Shown here: positions 1 to 8,907 of the stretch, in pieces
Position numbering within the stretch: the first letter of the stretch is position 1
How the letters are laid out: each line of letters begins with the position of its first letter
From: Streptomyces lomondensis
GTDB lineage: Bacteria; Actinomycetota; Actinomycetes; Streptomycetales; Streptomycetaceae
Reading direction: 5' to 3'
Assembly (NCBI RefSeq): GCF_014651035.1
Contig: NZ_BMWC01000003.1
Span: 310,001-374,000 of the forward strand
Length of the DNA: 64,000 nt
Notes under the pieces: model-generated
Seen by the model: only the letters and a program-made list of their open reading frames with translations
Told to the model about the DNA's origin: nothing
Database searches by the model: none
Made by a program: the position numbers and the translations under genes

Positions 1-262
1 CGCCGTCATCGAGGTCCCGTGCCTCGTCGACGCCAACGGCGCCCATCCGGTCACCGTGGACCCGCTGCCCGACCACGCCACCGGCCTGGTCTGCGCGGTC
101 AAGGCGGTCGAGCGCGAGGTGCTGGCCGCCGCCGACTCCGGCTCCCGTACGACCGCTGTGAAAGCCTTTGCCCTGCACCCGCTCGTCGACTCCGTCAACG
201 TGGCCCGGCGCCTCGTCGACGGGTACACCGCCGTCCACCCCGGCCTCGGCTACCTCAAGTAG
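1..262 (+). CDS. 6-phospho-beta-glucosidase (GH4), C-terminal part
   Basis: Only the last 86 codons are present, read in frame from base 2 to the TAG at 260-262; the 5' end lies outside the window. The tail contains EVPCLVDANG, DHATGLVCAVKAVE and HPLVDSVNVARRLVDGY, which I recognise as the C-terminus of GH4 NAD-dependent 6-phospho-beta-glucosidases. GH4 enzymes hydrolyse glycosides by an NAD- and divalent-metal-dependent oxidation/elimination route in the cytoplasm. The next gene starts 33 bp downstream on the same strand, so this is probably part of a glycan-utilisation operon with the mannosidase and fucosidase. The family is fairly sure from the tail; the exact substrate cannot be read from it. 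Confidence 0.8.
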   Translation, partial: AVIEVPCLVDANGAHPVTVDPLPDHATGLVCAVKAVEREVLAAADSGSRTTAVKAFALHPLVDSVNVARRLVDGYTAVHPGLGYLK

Positions 263-294
263 AGCCCTCAGGAAGTCCTCAGGAGACGTGTCCC

Positions 295-3200
295 ATGCAT
301 GACGAAAGCCGCCGGATCGAAGAGCGCGTGCAGCGCCTCCACGACCAGCGCATCAAGACCGCGATCTACGCGGCCACCGTCCCCTTCGAGGTGGAGGCGT
401 GGCAGGCTCCCGGGGAGCCGGTGCCCTTCGAGGAGGCGGCCGCCGCGTCCTACGAGCCGTTCGCGATGGGCACCCCGTGGGGACCGCCCTGGGGCACCAC
501 CTGGTTCCGCATGCGCGGACAGGTGCCCGAGGAGTGGGCGGGCCGGCGCGTCGAGGCCGTCATCGACCTCGGCTTCGTGGGCGACTGGCCCGGCAACCAG
601 GCCGAGGCCCTCGTCCACCGCACGGACGGCACCCCGCTCAAGGCCGTGAACCCGCTCAACCAGTACGTCCCGATCGCCAACCCGGCGACCGGCGGGGAGA
701 CGGTCGACTACCTGGTCGAGGCCGCCTCCAACCCGGACATCCTCGCGGACAACTTCTCCAAGGTCACGCCCCTCGGCGACAAGCTGACCGCCGGCGACAA
801 GCCGCTCTACACCTTCCGCAGCGCCGACCTCGCCATCCTCGACGAGGAGGTCTGGCACCTCGACCTCGACGTGCAGGTGCTGCGCGAGCTGATGCACGAG
901 CTCGGCGAGCACGACCCGCGCCGGCACGAGATCGCGCACGCCCTCGACCGGGCGATGGACCTGCTCGACCTGGACGACGTCTCCGGCTCGGCCGCCGCGG
1001 TGCGCGAGGCGCTGAAGCCGGTGCTGTCCAAGCCCGCGCACGCCAGCGCCCACACGATCTCCGGCGTCGGCCACGCCCACATCGACTCGGCCTGGCTCTG
1101 GCCGATCCGGGAGACCAAGCGCAAGACGTCCCGCACGTTCTCCAACGTCACGTCCCTGGCCGACGAGTACGACGACTTCATCTTCGCCTGCTCCCAGGCC
1201 CAGCAGTACGAGTGGGTCCGCGACAACTACCCCAAGGTCTGGGCCCGCATCCAGGAGTCGGTCAAGAACGGCCAGTGGGCGCCGGTCGGAGGCATGTGGG
1301 TCGAGTCCGACGGCAACCTGCCCGGCGGCGAGGCCGTCGCCCGCCAGTTCGTCCACGGCAAGCGGTTCTTCATGGACCACTTCGGCATCGAGACCAAGGG
1401 CGTGTGGCTGCCGGACTCCTTCGGCTACAACGCCGCCTACCCGCAGATCGCCAAGCTCGCCGGGAACGAGTGGTTCCTCACCCAGAAGATCTCCTGGAAC
1501 CAGACCAACAAGTTCCCCCACCACACCTTCTGGTGGGAGGGCATCGACGGCACCCGCATCTTCACCCACTTCCCGCCGGTCGACACCTACAACGCCCGTT
1601 TCAGCGGCGAGGAGATGTCCCGCGCGGTCCGCAACTACCAGGAGAAGGGCGGCGCCTCGCGCTCCCTGGCGCCCTTCGGCTGGGGCGACGGCGGTGGCGG
1701 CCCCACCCGCGAGATCATGGAACGCGCCCGCCGGCTGGCGGACCTGGAGGGCTCCGCGAAGGTCGTCGTCGAACACCCCGACGAGTTCTTCGCCAAGGCC
1801 CGCGAGGAGTACCCGGACGCGCCCGTCTGGGTCGGCGAGCTCTACCTGGAGCTGCACCGCGCCACCTACACCTCCCAGGCCCGCACCAAGCAGGGCAACC
1901 GCCGCTCCGAGCACCTCCTGCGCGAGGCGGAGCTGTGGGCGACCACGGCCGCGCTGCACGCGCCGGGCTACGCCTACCCGTACGAGAAGCTGGACCGGCT
2001 CTGGAAGACGGTGCTGCTTCACCAGTTCCACGACATCCTGCCCGGCTCCTCCATTGCCTGGGTCCACCGTGAGGCCGAGGCCGAGTACGCCCGAGTGGCC
2101 CGCGAGCTCCAGGCGCTGACGGCCGATGCCCTCACGGCCCTCGGCGCCGGCGGGACCCGTGTCTTCAACACCAGCCCCTACGACCGCGCCGAGGTGGTCC
2201 GCACCGCCGAGGGCGCACCGGTGTACGTGGAGGTGCCCGCGAGCGGCTCCGCGCCCCTCGGCGACGCCGAGCCCCCGCAGCCGGTGACGGTGAACGGCCG
2301 GGTGCTCGACAACGGGCTGGTCCGCGTCGAGGTGGCCGAGGACGGCACCCTGGCGTCCGTCCGCGACCTGCGCGCCGGCCGCGAGGTCCTGGCCGAGCCG
2401 GGCAACCTGCTCCGCCTCCACACCGACCTGCCCAACTACTGGGACGCCTGGGACATCGACAAGCACTACAAGAACCGCTACACGGACCTCCTCGACGCCT
2501 CCTCCGTCACGGTCGTCGAGCAGGACCCGCTGGTCGGCGCGATCCGCGTCGAGCGGTCCTTCGGCAAGGGCTCGACGATCACCCAGACGATCACCGTCCG
2601 CGCCGGCAGCCCCCGGATCGACATCGAGACGGACATCGACTGGCACGAGACCGAGAAGATCCTCAAGGCGGCCTTCCCGGTGGACATCCGGGCCCCGCAC
2701 TCCTCCGCCGAGATCCAGTTCGGGCACATCCAGCGCCCCACGCACACCAACACCAGCTGGGAGGCGGCCCGCTTCGAGGTCTCCGGCCACCGCTGGGTGC
2801 ACATCGGCGAGCCGGGCTACGGCGTCGCGGTCATCAACGACTCCACCTACGGCCACGACGTCTCCCGCACGGTCCGCGAGGACGGCGGCACCACGACCAC
2901 CGTCCGCCTCTCCCTGGTCCGCGCCCCGCGCATCCCGGACCCCGAGGCCGACCAGGGCCGCCACCGCTTCACCTACGCGCTGCTGCCCGGCGCCCGCATC
3001 GAGGACGCCGTCGCCGAGGGCTACGCCCTCAACCTCCCGCTCCGGGTGGCCGACGCGGCCGGCGCCCCGGAACCGGTCGTCTCCGTCGAGGGCGAGGGCG
3101 TGACGGTGGAGGCGGTCAAGCTCGCCGACGACGCCTCGGGCGATGTCGTCGTACGGCTCTACGAGTCCCGCGGCGGCCGCGCCACCGGCATCCTGCGCAC

Positions 3201-3336
3201 CGGCTTCCCGCTGGCCGGCGCCCAGGTGACCGATCTGCTGGAACGCCCGCTGGAGGACGCCGGCATCGCCGACGGCGGTGTGCCCGTCACGCTGCGGCCC
3301 TTCCAGATCCTGACGCTCCGCCTGCGAAGGGGCTGA
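295..3336 (+). CDS. alpha-mannosidase (GH38)
   Basis: 1013 aa, starting at the ATG preceded by AGGAG; reading upstream of it in frame looks non-coding. GH38 enzymes remove alpha-linked mannose from oligosaccharides by a zinc-dependent retaining mechanism. The hallmark zinc-binding stretch GHAHIDSAWLWPIRETK is at about residues 259-275 (His260, His262, Asp264), and the nucleophile motif WLPDSFGY has its Asp at about 374. The middle helical domain and C-terminal beta-sandwich fill the rest, and the length is normal for bacterial GH38. No signal peptide is visible, so it should act in the cytoplasm. The GH29 fucosidase starts 3 bp after the stop, suggesting co-translation and joint processing of imported mannosylated and fucosylated glycans. 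Confidence 0.93.
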   Translation: MHDESRRIEERVQRLHDQRIKTAIYAATVPFEVEAWQAPGEPVPFEEAAAASYEPFAMGTPWGPPWGTTWFRMRGQVPEEWAGRRVEAVIDLGFVGDWPGNQAEALVHRTDGTPLKAVNPLNQYVPIANPATGGETVDYLVEAASNPDILADNFSKVTPLGDKLTAGDKPLYTFRSADLAILDEEVWHLDLDVQVLRELMHELGEHDPRRHEIAHALDRAMDLLDLDDVSGSAAAVREALKPVLSKPAHASAHTISGVGHAHIDSAWLWPIRETKRKTSRTFSNVTSLADEYDDFIFACSQAQQYEWVRDNYPKVWARIQESVKNGQWAPVGGMWVESDGNLPGGEAVARQFVHGKRFFMDHFGIETKGVWLPDSFGYNAAYPQIAKLAGNEWFLTQKISWNQTNKFPHHTFWWEGIDGTRIFTHFPPVDTYNARFSGEEMSRAVRNYQEKGGASRSLAPFGWGDGGGGPTREIMERARRLADLEGSAKVVVEHPDEFFAKAREEYPDAPVWVGELYLELHRATYTSQARTKQGNRRSEHLLREAELWATTAALHAPGYAYPYEKLDRLWKTVLLHQFHDILPGSSIAWVHREAEAEYARVARELQALTADALTALGAGGTRVFNTSPYDRAEVVRTAEGAPVYVEVPASGSAPLGDAEPPQPVTVNGRVLDNGLVRVEVAEDGTLASVRDLRAGREVLAEPGNLLRLHTDLPNYWDAWDIDKHYKNRYTDLLDASSVTVVEQDPLVGAIRVERSFGKGSTITQTITVRAGSPRIDIETDIDWHETEKILKAAFPVDIRAPHSSAEIQFGHIQRPTHTNTSWEAARFEVSGHRWVHIGEPGYGVAVINDSTYGHDVSRTVREDGGTTTTVRLSLVRAPRIPDPEADQGRHRFTYALLPGARIEDAVAEGYALNLPLRVADAAGAPEPVVSVEGEGVTVEAVKLADDASGDVVVRLYESRGGRATGILRTGFPLAGAQVTDLLERPLEDAGIADGGVPVTLRPFQILTLRLRRG

Positions 3337-3339
3337 CCC

Positions 3340-4590
3340 TTGGCCATGCAGCCGTGGTTCACGGACGCCAAACTCGGCATCTTCATCCACTGGGGCATCT
3401 ACGCCGTCGACGGCGTCCAGGAGTCCTGGTCGTTCTACGACGACATCGTCCCGTACGACCGGTACATGTCCCAGCTCGACCGGTTCACGGCCGCCCGCTA
3501 CGACCCGCGCGACTGGGCGAGGCTCTTCGCGCGGGCCGGCGCCCGGTACGCGGTGCTCACCAGTCGCCACCACGACGGCGTCGCCCTGTGGGACACCGCG
3601 TACGGCGACCTGAACGTGGGCCGGGACCTGATCGGAGGGTACGCGTACGCCCTGCGCGAGCAGGGCCTCAAGGTCGGCCTCTACTACTCGCACTCGGACT
3701 GGAGCCACCCCGACTACGCCTCCACCCGCAAGCCCGGCCGCCCGCCGGAGCTGGAGGACAACCGCTACTCGGAGGTCGCCGCCGAGGACGAGGACCTGGA
3801 GGCATGGGAACGCTTCCTCGCCTACCGGGACGGCCAGATCCGCGAACTGACCTCCCGCTACAAGCCCGATCTGCTGTGGTTCGACGGCGAATGGGACCGC
3901 AGCGAGGAGCAGTGGCGCATCCCGGAACTCGCCGCCCTCATCCGCTCCGAGGTGCCGGACGTCGTCTTCAACGCCCGCATGCTCAGCGAGGGCGACTACG
4001 CGACACCGGAACAGGGCGCCCCGGTCGTCCCGCCCGAGGGCCCCTGGGAGCTGTGCCTCACGATCAACGACTCCTGGGGCCACCAGCACCACGACCACAA
4101 CCACAAGTCGGTCGACCAGCTGATCCGCTACTTCACCGAGACCATCGGCGGCGGAGGCAACCTGCTCCTCAGCGTCGGCCCCCGCGAGGACGGCACGATC
4201 ACGGACGAGCAGGCGGAGCGGCTGGAAGGGCTCGGCGACTGGATCGCCCGGCACGCGGAGGCGGTGTACGGCACCGAACGAGGGCTGCCGCCGGGCCACC
4301 ACTACGGCCCGAGCACCCTCTCCAAGGACCGCCGCACCCTCTACCTGACCCTCTTCGACGCCCCGCGCGCCGAGATCAACGTCCGCGGCCTCCTCAGCAA
4401 GGTCCGCAGGGTCTCGGTCCTGGGCAGCGGCACGGAACTGCCCCACCGCGTCACCGGCGGCCTCCACGAGACTCCCGGCATCCTCTGGATCGCACCCCCC
4501 GCGGCGGCGGACCTCGACCCGCACGCCACGGTGCTGGCCGTCGAACTGGAAGGGGAACTGGAGCTGTACCGCGGCGCCGGCCGGTTCTGA
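3340..4590 (+). CDS. alpha-L-fucosidase (GH29)
   Basis: 416 aa. A TTG at 3340 sits about 7 nt after GAAGGGG and is preferred; an ATG at 3346 would remove only two residues. The family N-terminal motif DAKLGIFIHWGIYAV and the nucleophile motif LWFDGEWDR (Asp about residue 182) identify a GH29 retaining alpha-L-fucosidase. His-rich segments such as SRHHDGVALWDT and NDSWGHQHHDHNH build the sugar pocket as in other GH29 enzymes. No secretion signal is seen. It follows the GH38 gene by 3 bp and is followed by a perfect 11-bp hairpin, so it is probably the last gene of the operon. TTG starts are uncommon in Streptomyces. Confidence 0.93.
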   Translation: MAMQPWFTDAKLGIFIHWGIYAVDGVQESWSFYDDIVPYDRYMSQLDRFTAARYDPRDWARLFARAGARYAVLTSRHHDGVALWDTAYGDLNVGRDLIGGYAYALREQGLKVGLYYSHSDWSHPDYASTRKPGRPPELEDNRYSEVAAEDEDLEAWERFLAYRDGQIRELTSRYKPDLLWFDGEWDRSEEQWRIPELAALIRSEVPDVVFNARMLSEGDYATPEQGAPVVPPEGPWELCLTINDSWGHQHHDHNHKSVDQLIRYFTETIGGGGNLLLSVGPREDGTITDEQAERLEGLGDWIARHAEAVYGTERGLPPGHHYGPSTLSKDRRTLYLTLFDAPRAEINVRGLLSKVRRVSVLGSGTELPHRVTGGLHETPGILWIAPPAAADLDPHATVLAVELEGELELYRGAGRF

Positions 4591-4619
4591 CGAAAGTTTA
4601 AGAAAAGCGTAAGTGGCCT

Positions 4620-4650
4620 GCTCACGGGCGGTATGTGGACGCCCGTGAGC
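4620..4650 (+). terminator. hairpin terminator after the fucosidase gene
   Basis: GCTCACGGGCG (4620-4630) and CGCCCGTGAGC (4640-4650) form a perfect 11-bp stem with a 9-nt loop, 30 bp after the GH29 stop. There is no U-tract, as is common for Streptomyces terminators. Confidence 0.65.
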
Positions 4651-4731
4651 ACGCCGGTTCGCCTTCTGGACATCTGAAGTTCGCCCGTTCCCCCTGGGAT
4701 GCGGAATGCCCGGCGAAAGAAAGGTGTCACG

Positions 4732-5601
4732 GTGCGAGACCCGCGTATGTCCGCGATCGGCAAGGGACTGAAGCGTCGCGGAAGGCTGGTGATGCAGGCG
4801 GTCAGTCCACCGCGCCGGACCCTCGACGCCATCCCCGCTCCCCGCCCGTCCGCGGACCCCTACACGGCCCCGCCCGCGCCCCGGCTGGTGGACTCACCGG
4901 TCTTCGTCCTGTCCTCGGTGCGCTCCGGATCGACCCTGCTGCGCGTCCTGCTGAACAGCCACAGCCGCATCCGCGCCCCGCACGAGATGCACCTGCGCAC
5001 CGTGCACGTCCACCTGTCCCGCGACTTCACCGCGGACGCCATGCGGGCACTCCACCTCGACAAGGACGAGCTGGAACACGTGCTGTGGGACCGGGTGCTG
5101 CACCTGGAGCTCGCCCGCAGCGGCAAGGACGTCATCGTCGACAAGACCCCGCCGAACACCCTCATCTGGCCCCGCCTGCGCCGATGTTGGCCGAACGCCC
5201 GCTACATCCTGCTGCTCCGCCACCCCGGCGCCGTCGTCACGTCCCTCACCGACCGCCGCGCCGACCCCGACCCCGAGGCCGTCCGCGCCGAGGTCCTCGA
5301 CTACAGCGAGAAGCTGGAGGAGGCCCGCCGGAACCTCGACCCCCACGTGATCACCTACGAGGAACTCACCGCCGAGCCGGAGCGGGTCACCCGGGGCATC
5401 TGCGACTACCTCGGCCTGCCCTGGGAACCCGGCATGCTCGACTACGGCAGCAAGGACCACGGCACCTTCCGCCCCCAGCTCGGCGACTGGTCCAGCACGA
5501 TCAAGTCCGGCCGCATCCAGACGGCGCGCACGGCCGCCCCGGACGTCGAACTGCCCCCACGCCTGAGGGAACTCGCCCAGGCGTGGGGCTACAACGCCTA
5601 G
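4732..5601 (+). CDS. sulfotransferase family protein
   Basis: 289 aa from the GTG at 4732, which is placed 8 nt after GAAAGAAAGG; an in-frame ATG at 4699 has no ribosome site. The segment VFVLSSVRSGSTLLRVLL at about residues 50-67 is the 5'-phosphosulfate-binding loop of PAPS-dependent sulfotransferases (SxRSGSTLL). The later segment RYILLLRHPGAVVTS matches the 3'-phosphate-binding region. The family moves sulfate from PAPS to hydroxyls of carbohydrates, lipids or peptides; the acceptor here is unknown. It stands alone after a terminator hairpin, and its stop overlaps the stop of the convergent ATP-grasp gene by 4 bp. Confidence 0.85.
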   Translation: MRDPRMSAIGKGLKRRGRLVMQAVSPPRRTLDAIPAPRPSADPYTAPPAPRLVDSPVFVLSSVRSGSTLLRVLLNSHSRIRAPHEMHLRTVHVHLSRDFTADAMRALHLDKDELEHVLWDRVLHLELARSGKDVIVDKTPPNTLIWPRLRRCWPNARYILLLRHPGAVVTSLTDRRADPDPEAVRAEVLDYSEKLEEARRNLDPHVITYEELTAEPERVTRGICDYLGLPWEPGMLDYGSKDHGTFRPQLGDWSSTIKSGRIQTARTAAPDVELPPRLRELAQAWGYNA

Positions 5602-6728
5602 AGCGGCAGGGCCTCGACGGTGGTGGCCTGCGCGGGGGCCTCGACGGAGTCGACCGGCACCGCCGGCAGCGGCTCCGCCGCCTCCGCCCGCTGCTGCGGC
5701 AGCTGCACCGGCCGCAGCGGGCGCGGCCCCGACACCACCGTGTAGTCCTGGCCCAGGAACGGCGGAACCACCTCGCCCGGATCCTCGCCGAGCGCCAACT
5801 GCACAGCCGCCCAAGGGGCGTTGACGCCGCACAGCGACAGCTGGTGCAGGCCGCCGGCCGGGCGGGTGTTCACGTCCATCAGGACCGGCCGGTCGCCGAA
5901 CATCCGGAACTGGATGTTGGACAGGTAGTGCAGCCCGAAGCCCTCCGCGATCCGCCGGGCCGGTTCGAGCCACTGCTCGTGCAGCGTGAAGCCCCGGCGG
6001 CGGCCGTTCTTGGTGCGTCCGATGGCCAGCCGGACCCGGTTGTCCGGACCGGTGAGGCAGTCCACCGACACCTCGGGCTGCTCCAGACGCGGCATCACCA
6101 GCCAGTCGACCGGTTCCTCGGCCCGCTCCAGCGCCTCCAGCACCAGGTCGAGCGGCACGTACGGGCTCGGGAACCCGCTCAGGTGCACCATCGAGAAGGG
6201 CGAGCGCGTGATCACGCGGAAGCCGACCCCGCCCGCGCCGGACGCCGGCTTGAAGCACGCCTTGTGCCCGGCGGCCTCCAACTCCTCCACGGCCGCGACG
6301 AGTTCCTCCCCGGAGCGGACCCGCCACCAGGACGGCACCGGAACGCCGATCGCCTGGACCGCCTCGTAGGCGATCACCTTGTCCTGGAAGACGGCCACCG
6401 CCTCGGGCGGCGGCGCCAGCACCGCCGTACCGGCCGCCTCGAACTCGGCGCGGTGCGCGACGATCGCCGACTGGTGCAGCCGGGGCACGAACACGTCGAT
6501 GCCGCGCCGCGCGCACTGGTCCAGGGCGTATTCCACGTACCCGGCCGGGGACAGGCCCTCGGGCTCCAGCTCGGCGGTGTCGGCGGCGGCCAGCACGGGG
6601 GAGTTGGGGTCGCCGTGGGTCGCATGGATCTCGACGGCCCGGTCGCTGGGATTTCTCCGCAGCTGATCCATGAAGAACACGTTCTCCGCGTACGTGCGGT
6701 TGAGCCAGACGCGTACGCGAGAGACCAT
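5598..6728 (-). CDS. ATP-grasp domain protein
   Basis: 376 aa, ATG start. The ATP-grasp signature is seen as FKPASGAGGVGFRV (glycine-rich nucleotide loop), VDWLVMPRLEQPEVSVDCL and the metal-binding end PVLMDVNTRPAGGLHQ. Members ligate a carboxylate to an amine or thiol through an acyl-phosphate. The N-terminal part (VSRVRVWLNRTYAEN) looks like the usual pre-ATP-grasp domain, and about 45 Pro/Ala-rich C-terminal residues look like a loose tail. No neighbour supplies an obvious substrate, so the product cannot be named. It converges with the sulfotransferase gene and diverges from the metallophosphoesterase gene across 253 bp. Confidence 0.8.
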   Translation of the reverse strand: MVSRVRVWLNRTYAENVFFMDQLRRNPSDRAVEIHATHGDPNSPVLAAADTAELEPEGLSPAGYVEYALDQCARRGIDVFVPRLHQSAIVAHRAEFEAAGTAVLAPPPEAVAVFQDKVIAYEAVQAIGVPVPSWWRVRSGEELVAAVEELEAAGHKACFKPASGAGGVGFRVITRSPFSMVHLSGFPSPYVPLDLVLEALERAEEPVDWLVMPRLEQPEVSVDCLTGPDNRVRLAIGRTKNGRRRGFTLHEQWLEPARRIAEGFGLHYLSNIQFRMFGDRPVLMDVNTRPAGGLHQLSLCGVNAPWAAVQLALGEDPGEVVPPFLGQDYTVVSGPRPLRPVQLPQQRAEAAEPLPAVPVDSVEAPAQATTVEALPL

Positions 6729-6872
6729 GCAGGCCGCCTTTCACGGTTCGCGGGCAGGGCTCAGCAGCCCGTGCCCGGGCAGGATGAATGGAGGGACACC
6801 AAACCGCCCCTCGGAAGGGAAGTTCGTAGCGGTGGTGTTGGGGCAGATCATACGGCTTCGGCGGGGTCCTAC

Positions 6873-6899
6873 GTGCAACACGCGGGTTACGGATTGCAC
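6873..6899. promoter_or_regulatory. inverted repeat in a divergent promoter region
   Basis: GTGCAA (6873-6878) and TTGCAC (6894-6899) are an exact inverted repeat with a 15-bp spacer, within the 253-bp space between two divergent genes. No convincing -35/-10 pair was found. It could be an operator, but short repeats like this also occur by chance. Confidence 0.3.
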
Positions 6900-6981
6900 A
6901 CCGGTCCGCCGGGGCCGCCCTTGTTCGGGCCGCGCGGATGTGATCTCGTAGGGGCGTTCGCGTGCGCGGAGGGGGCGAGAG

Positions 6982-7842
6982 GTGACGTCGACGGCCGGTG
7001 GTGCCGCACAGCTGCTGGCCATCAGCGACCTGCACATCGGCTACCCGGAGAACCGCGCCCTGGTCGAGGACATGCGGCCGGTCACGGACGACGACTGGCT
7101 GCTCGTGGCCGGTGACGTCGCCGAGACCGTGGCCGACATCCGCTGGACCCTCAAGACCCTCGCGGGCCGCTTCCGCAAGGTCGTCTGGGTGCCCGGCAAC
7201 CACGAGCTGTGGACCCATCCGAGCGACGCCGTCACCCTGCGCGGTGTCGCCCGATACGAGTACCTGGTCGAGCTGTGCCGGGAACTGGGCGTGACGACAC
7301 CGGAGGACCCCTACCCCGTCTGGGAGGGCCCCGGCGGCCCCGTGGCGATCGCCCCGCTGTTCCTGCTGTACGACTACTCGTTCCTGCCCGCCGGGTGCGC
7401 GACCAAGGAACAGGGCCTGGAGTACGCCCACGGCACCGGGATCGTGTGCAGCGACGAGTACCTGCTGCACCCCGACCCGTACCCGAGCCGGGAGGCCTGG
7501 TGCCGGGCCCGGGTCGCCGCGACCGAACGCAGGCTCGCCGAACTGCCCGGCGACCTGCCGGTGATCCCCGTCAACCACTATCCGCTGGACCGGCACCCGA
7601 TGGACGTCCTGTGGCACCCCGAGTTCGCCATGTGGTGCGGCACCGGCCTGACCGCCGACTGGCACCGCAGGTTCCGCGTCCACACCATGGTCTACGGCCA
7701 TCTGCACATCCCCCGCACCACCTGGCTCGACGGCGTGCGCTTCGAGGAGGTGTCGGTGGGCTATCCCCGTGAGTGGCGCAAGCGGCCCGGGCCGCCGGGG
7801 CGGCTGCGGCGCATCCTGCCGAGGGAGGGCGAGGAGCGGTGA
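6982..7842 (+). CDS. metallophosphoesterase
   Basis: 286 aa, GTG start 6 nt after GGAGGGGG. The calcineurin-like blocks are in order: SDLHIG (D-x-H, about 14-19), VAGDVAET (GD, about 42), VWVPGNHELW (GNHE, about 72), PVIPVNHYPL and TMVYGHLHIPR (GHxH). They build a two-metal phosphodiesterase or phosphatase site in the cytoplasm; the substrate is not evident. Its TGA overlaps the GTG of the phosphopantetheinyl transferase gene by 4 bp, so translation of the two is coupled. The pairing may mean a role in turnover of a phosphopantetheine-type phosphoester, but that is inference. Confidence 0.88.
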   Translation: MTSTAGGAAQLLAISDLHIGYPENRALVEDMRPVTDDDWLLVAGDVAETVADIRWTLKTLAGRFRKVVWVPGNHELWTHPSDAVTLRGVARYEYLVELCRELGVTTPEDPYPVWEGPGGPVAIAPLFLLYDYSFLPAGCATKEQGLEYAHGTGIVCSDEYLLHPDPYPSREAWCRARVAATERRLAELPGDLPVIPVNHYPLDRHPMDVLWHPEFAMWCGTGLTADWHRRFRVHTMVYGHLHIPRTTWLDGVRFEEVSVGYPREWRKRPGPPGRLRRILPREGEER

Positions 7843-8498
7843 TCGAGGAACTGCTGCCGGAGACCGTGGTCACCGTCGAGGCATACGGAAACGAGGGCCC
7901 GGAGACCCCGCTGTACCCCGAGGAGGCGGCGCTCCTGACGCGGGCGGTCGCCAAGCGCCGCCGGGAGTTCGCCGTCGTACGCTCCTGCGCCCGCCGCGCC
8001 ATGGAGAAGCTCGGTGTGCCGCCGCAGCCGATCCTGCCCGGCGAGCGCGGCGCCCCGGGCTGGCCGGCCGGGCTGGCCGGCAGCATGACCCACTGCGACG
8101 GCTACTGCGCCGCCGCCCTGGTCCGCGCCACCGACCTGGCCTCCGTCGGCATCGACGCCGAGGTCCACGGGCCGCTGCCCGAGGGTGTCCTGTCGTCCGT
8201 GGCCCTGCCGGCCGAGGCGGAGCGGCTGCGGCGGCTCGCGGCCGAACGCCCCGACGTCCACTGGGACCGGCTGCTGTTCAGCGCGAAGGAATCCGTCTAC
8301 AAGGCGTGGTTCCCCCTCACCGGGAAGTGGCTGGACTTCATGGAGGCCGACATCGAGATCACCGCGGACGGCCGCTTCCGCGCCGCGCTCCTCGTCCCCG
8401 GGCCGCAGGTGGGCGACCGCCGCCTCGACCACTTCGACGGCCGCTGGACCGCCGGCCGCGGCCTGGTCGCGACGGCCGTCGCCGTACCGCACGGCTGA
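7839..8498 (+). CDS. 4'-phosphopantetheinyl transferase (Sfp/EntD type)
   Basis: 219 aa from the GTG that overlaps the preceding stop (GTGA). The enzyme moves 4'-phosphopantetheine from CoA onto a carrier-protein serine, activating acyl or peptidyl carrier proteins. The motifs SVGIDAE (magnesium-binding) and the stretch starting FSAKESVYKAW (W/F-x-x-KES-x-x-K) are both present at the expected spacing, and the N-terminal GSMTHCDGYCAAAL resembles the EntD/Sfp CoA-binding part. No PKS or NRPS genes lie in the window, so it must serve carriers encoded elsewhere. It ends 6 bp from the convergent small hypothetical gene. Confidence 0.92.
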   Translation: MIEELLPETVVTVEAYGNEGPETPLYPEEAALLTRAVAKRRREFAVVRSCARRAMEKLGVPPQPILPGERGAPGWPAGLAGSMTHCDGYCAAALVRATDLASVGIDAEVHGPLPEGVLSSVALPAEAERLRRLAAERPDVHWDRLLFSAKESVYKAWFPLTGKWLDFMEADIEITADGRFRAALLVPGPQVGDRRLDHFDGRWTAGRGLVATAVAVPHG

Positions 8499-8504
8499 GG
8501 CTCG

Positions 8505-8729
8505 TCAGGAGCCCGGTTCCGGGCACCAGGTCTTCAGCAGCCGGAAGAACTCCTCCTCGTTGCCGGTCAGACCGGCCCGGTCGAGGGCCCGTTCCGCGTC
8601 GGCGAGCACGGCGGGCGGGACGACCGGCGGGCCGTCCTCCAGGTCGAAGGCGGCCCGGACGGTGTGCAGCAGCCGCAGATACGCCTGGACGGCGGTGCGT
8701 TCGCGGTCGGTCAGTACGGCGGTGGGCAT
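8505..8729 (-). CDS. small conserved-looking hypothetical protein (74 aa)
   Basis: 74 aa, starting at the ATG complementary to 8727-8729 with GGGGAGAG a few bases upstream on its strand. The reading frame continues upstream without coding character, so the short form is chosen. The protein is helical and acidic in the middle (VLADAERALDRAGL, NEEEFFRLLKTW) with no signal peptide or known motif. It sits downstream of the metallopeptidase/XRE pair on the same strand after a 178-bp gap. No function can be assigned. Confidence 0.6.
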   Translation of the reverse strand: MPTAVLTDRERTAVQAYLRLLHTVRAAFDLEDGPPVVPPAVLADAERALDRAGLTGNEEEFFRLLKTWCPEPGS

Positions 8730-8907
8730 CGGTCGGCTCTCCCCGGGTCGGCGTCGTCGGTCCCGCGCCCTCGCGGCGCGCGGCGCCCCGCACAGCGGTG
8801 ACGCACCTCCAGCTTGCCGCCCACCACTGACAATCCGGCCCCGCCGCCCCTCGGTTCGCCCGCTCGGCGCAGACGGAACCGCCCCCGGTGACGCGGAGAA
8901 CGGCCCG

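Noticed and set aside
19..294. N-terminal extension of the alpha-mannosidase frame
   Set aside because: Overlaps the end of the GH4 gene, is Arg/Pro-rich, and a well-placed AGGAG and ATG occur at 295.
268..4524. 1418-aa open frame on the minus strand
   Set aside because: Antisense to the GH38 and GH29 genes; composition is Val/Gly/Asp/Arg-rich without any family motif, a common mirror of high-GC genes.
4894..7707. 937-aa open frame on the minus strand
   Set aside because: Runs through the sulfotransferase, ATP-grasp and phosphoesterase genes in wrong frames with no motifs.
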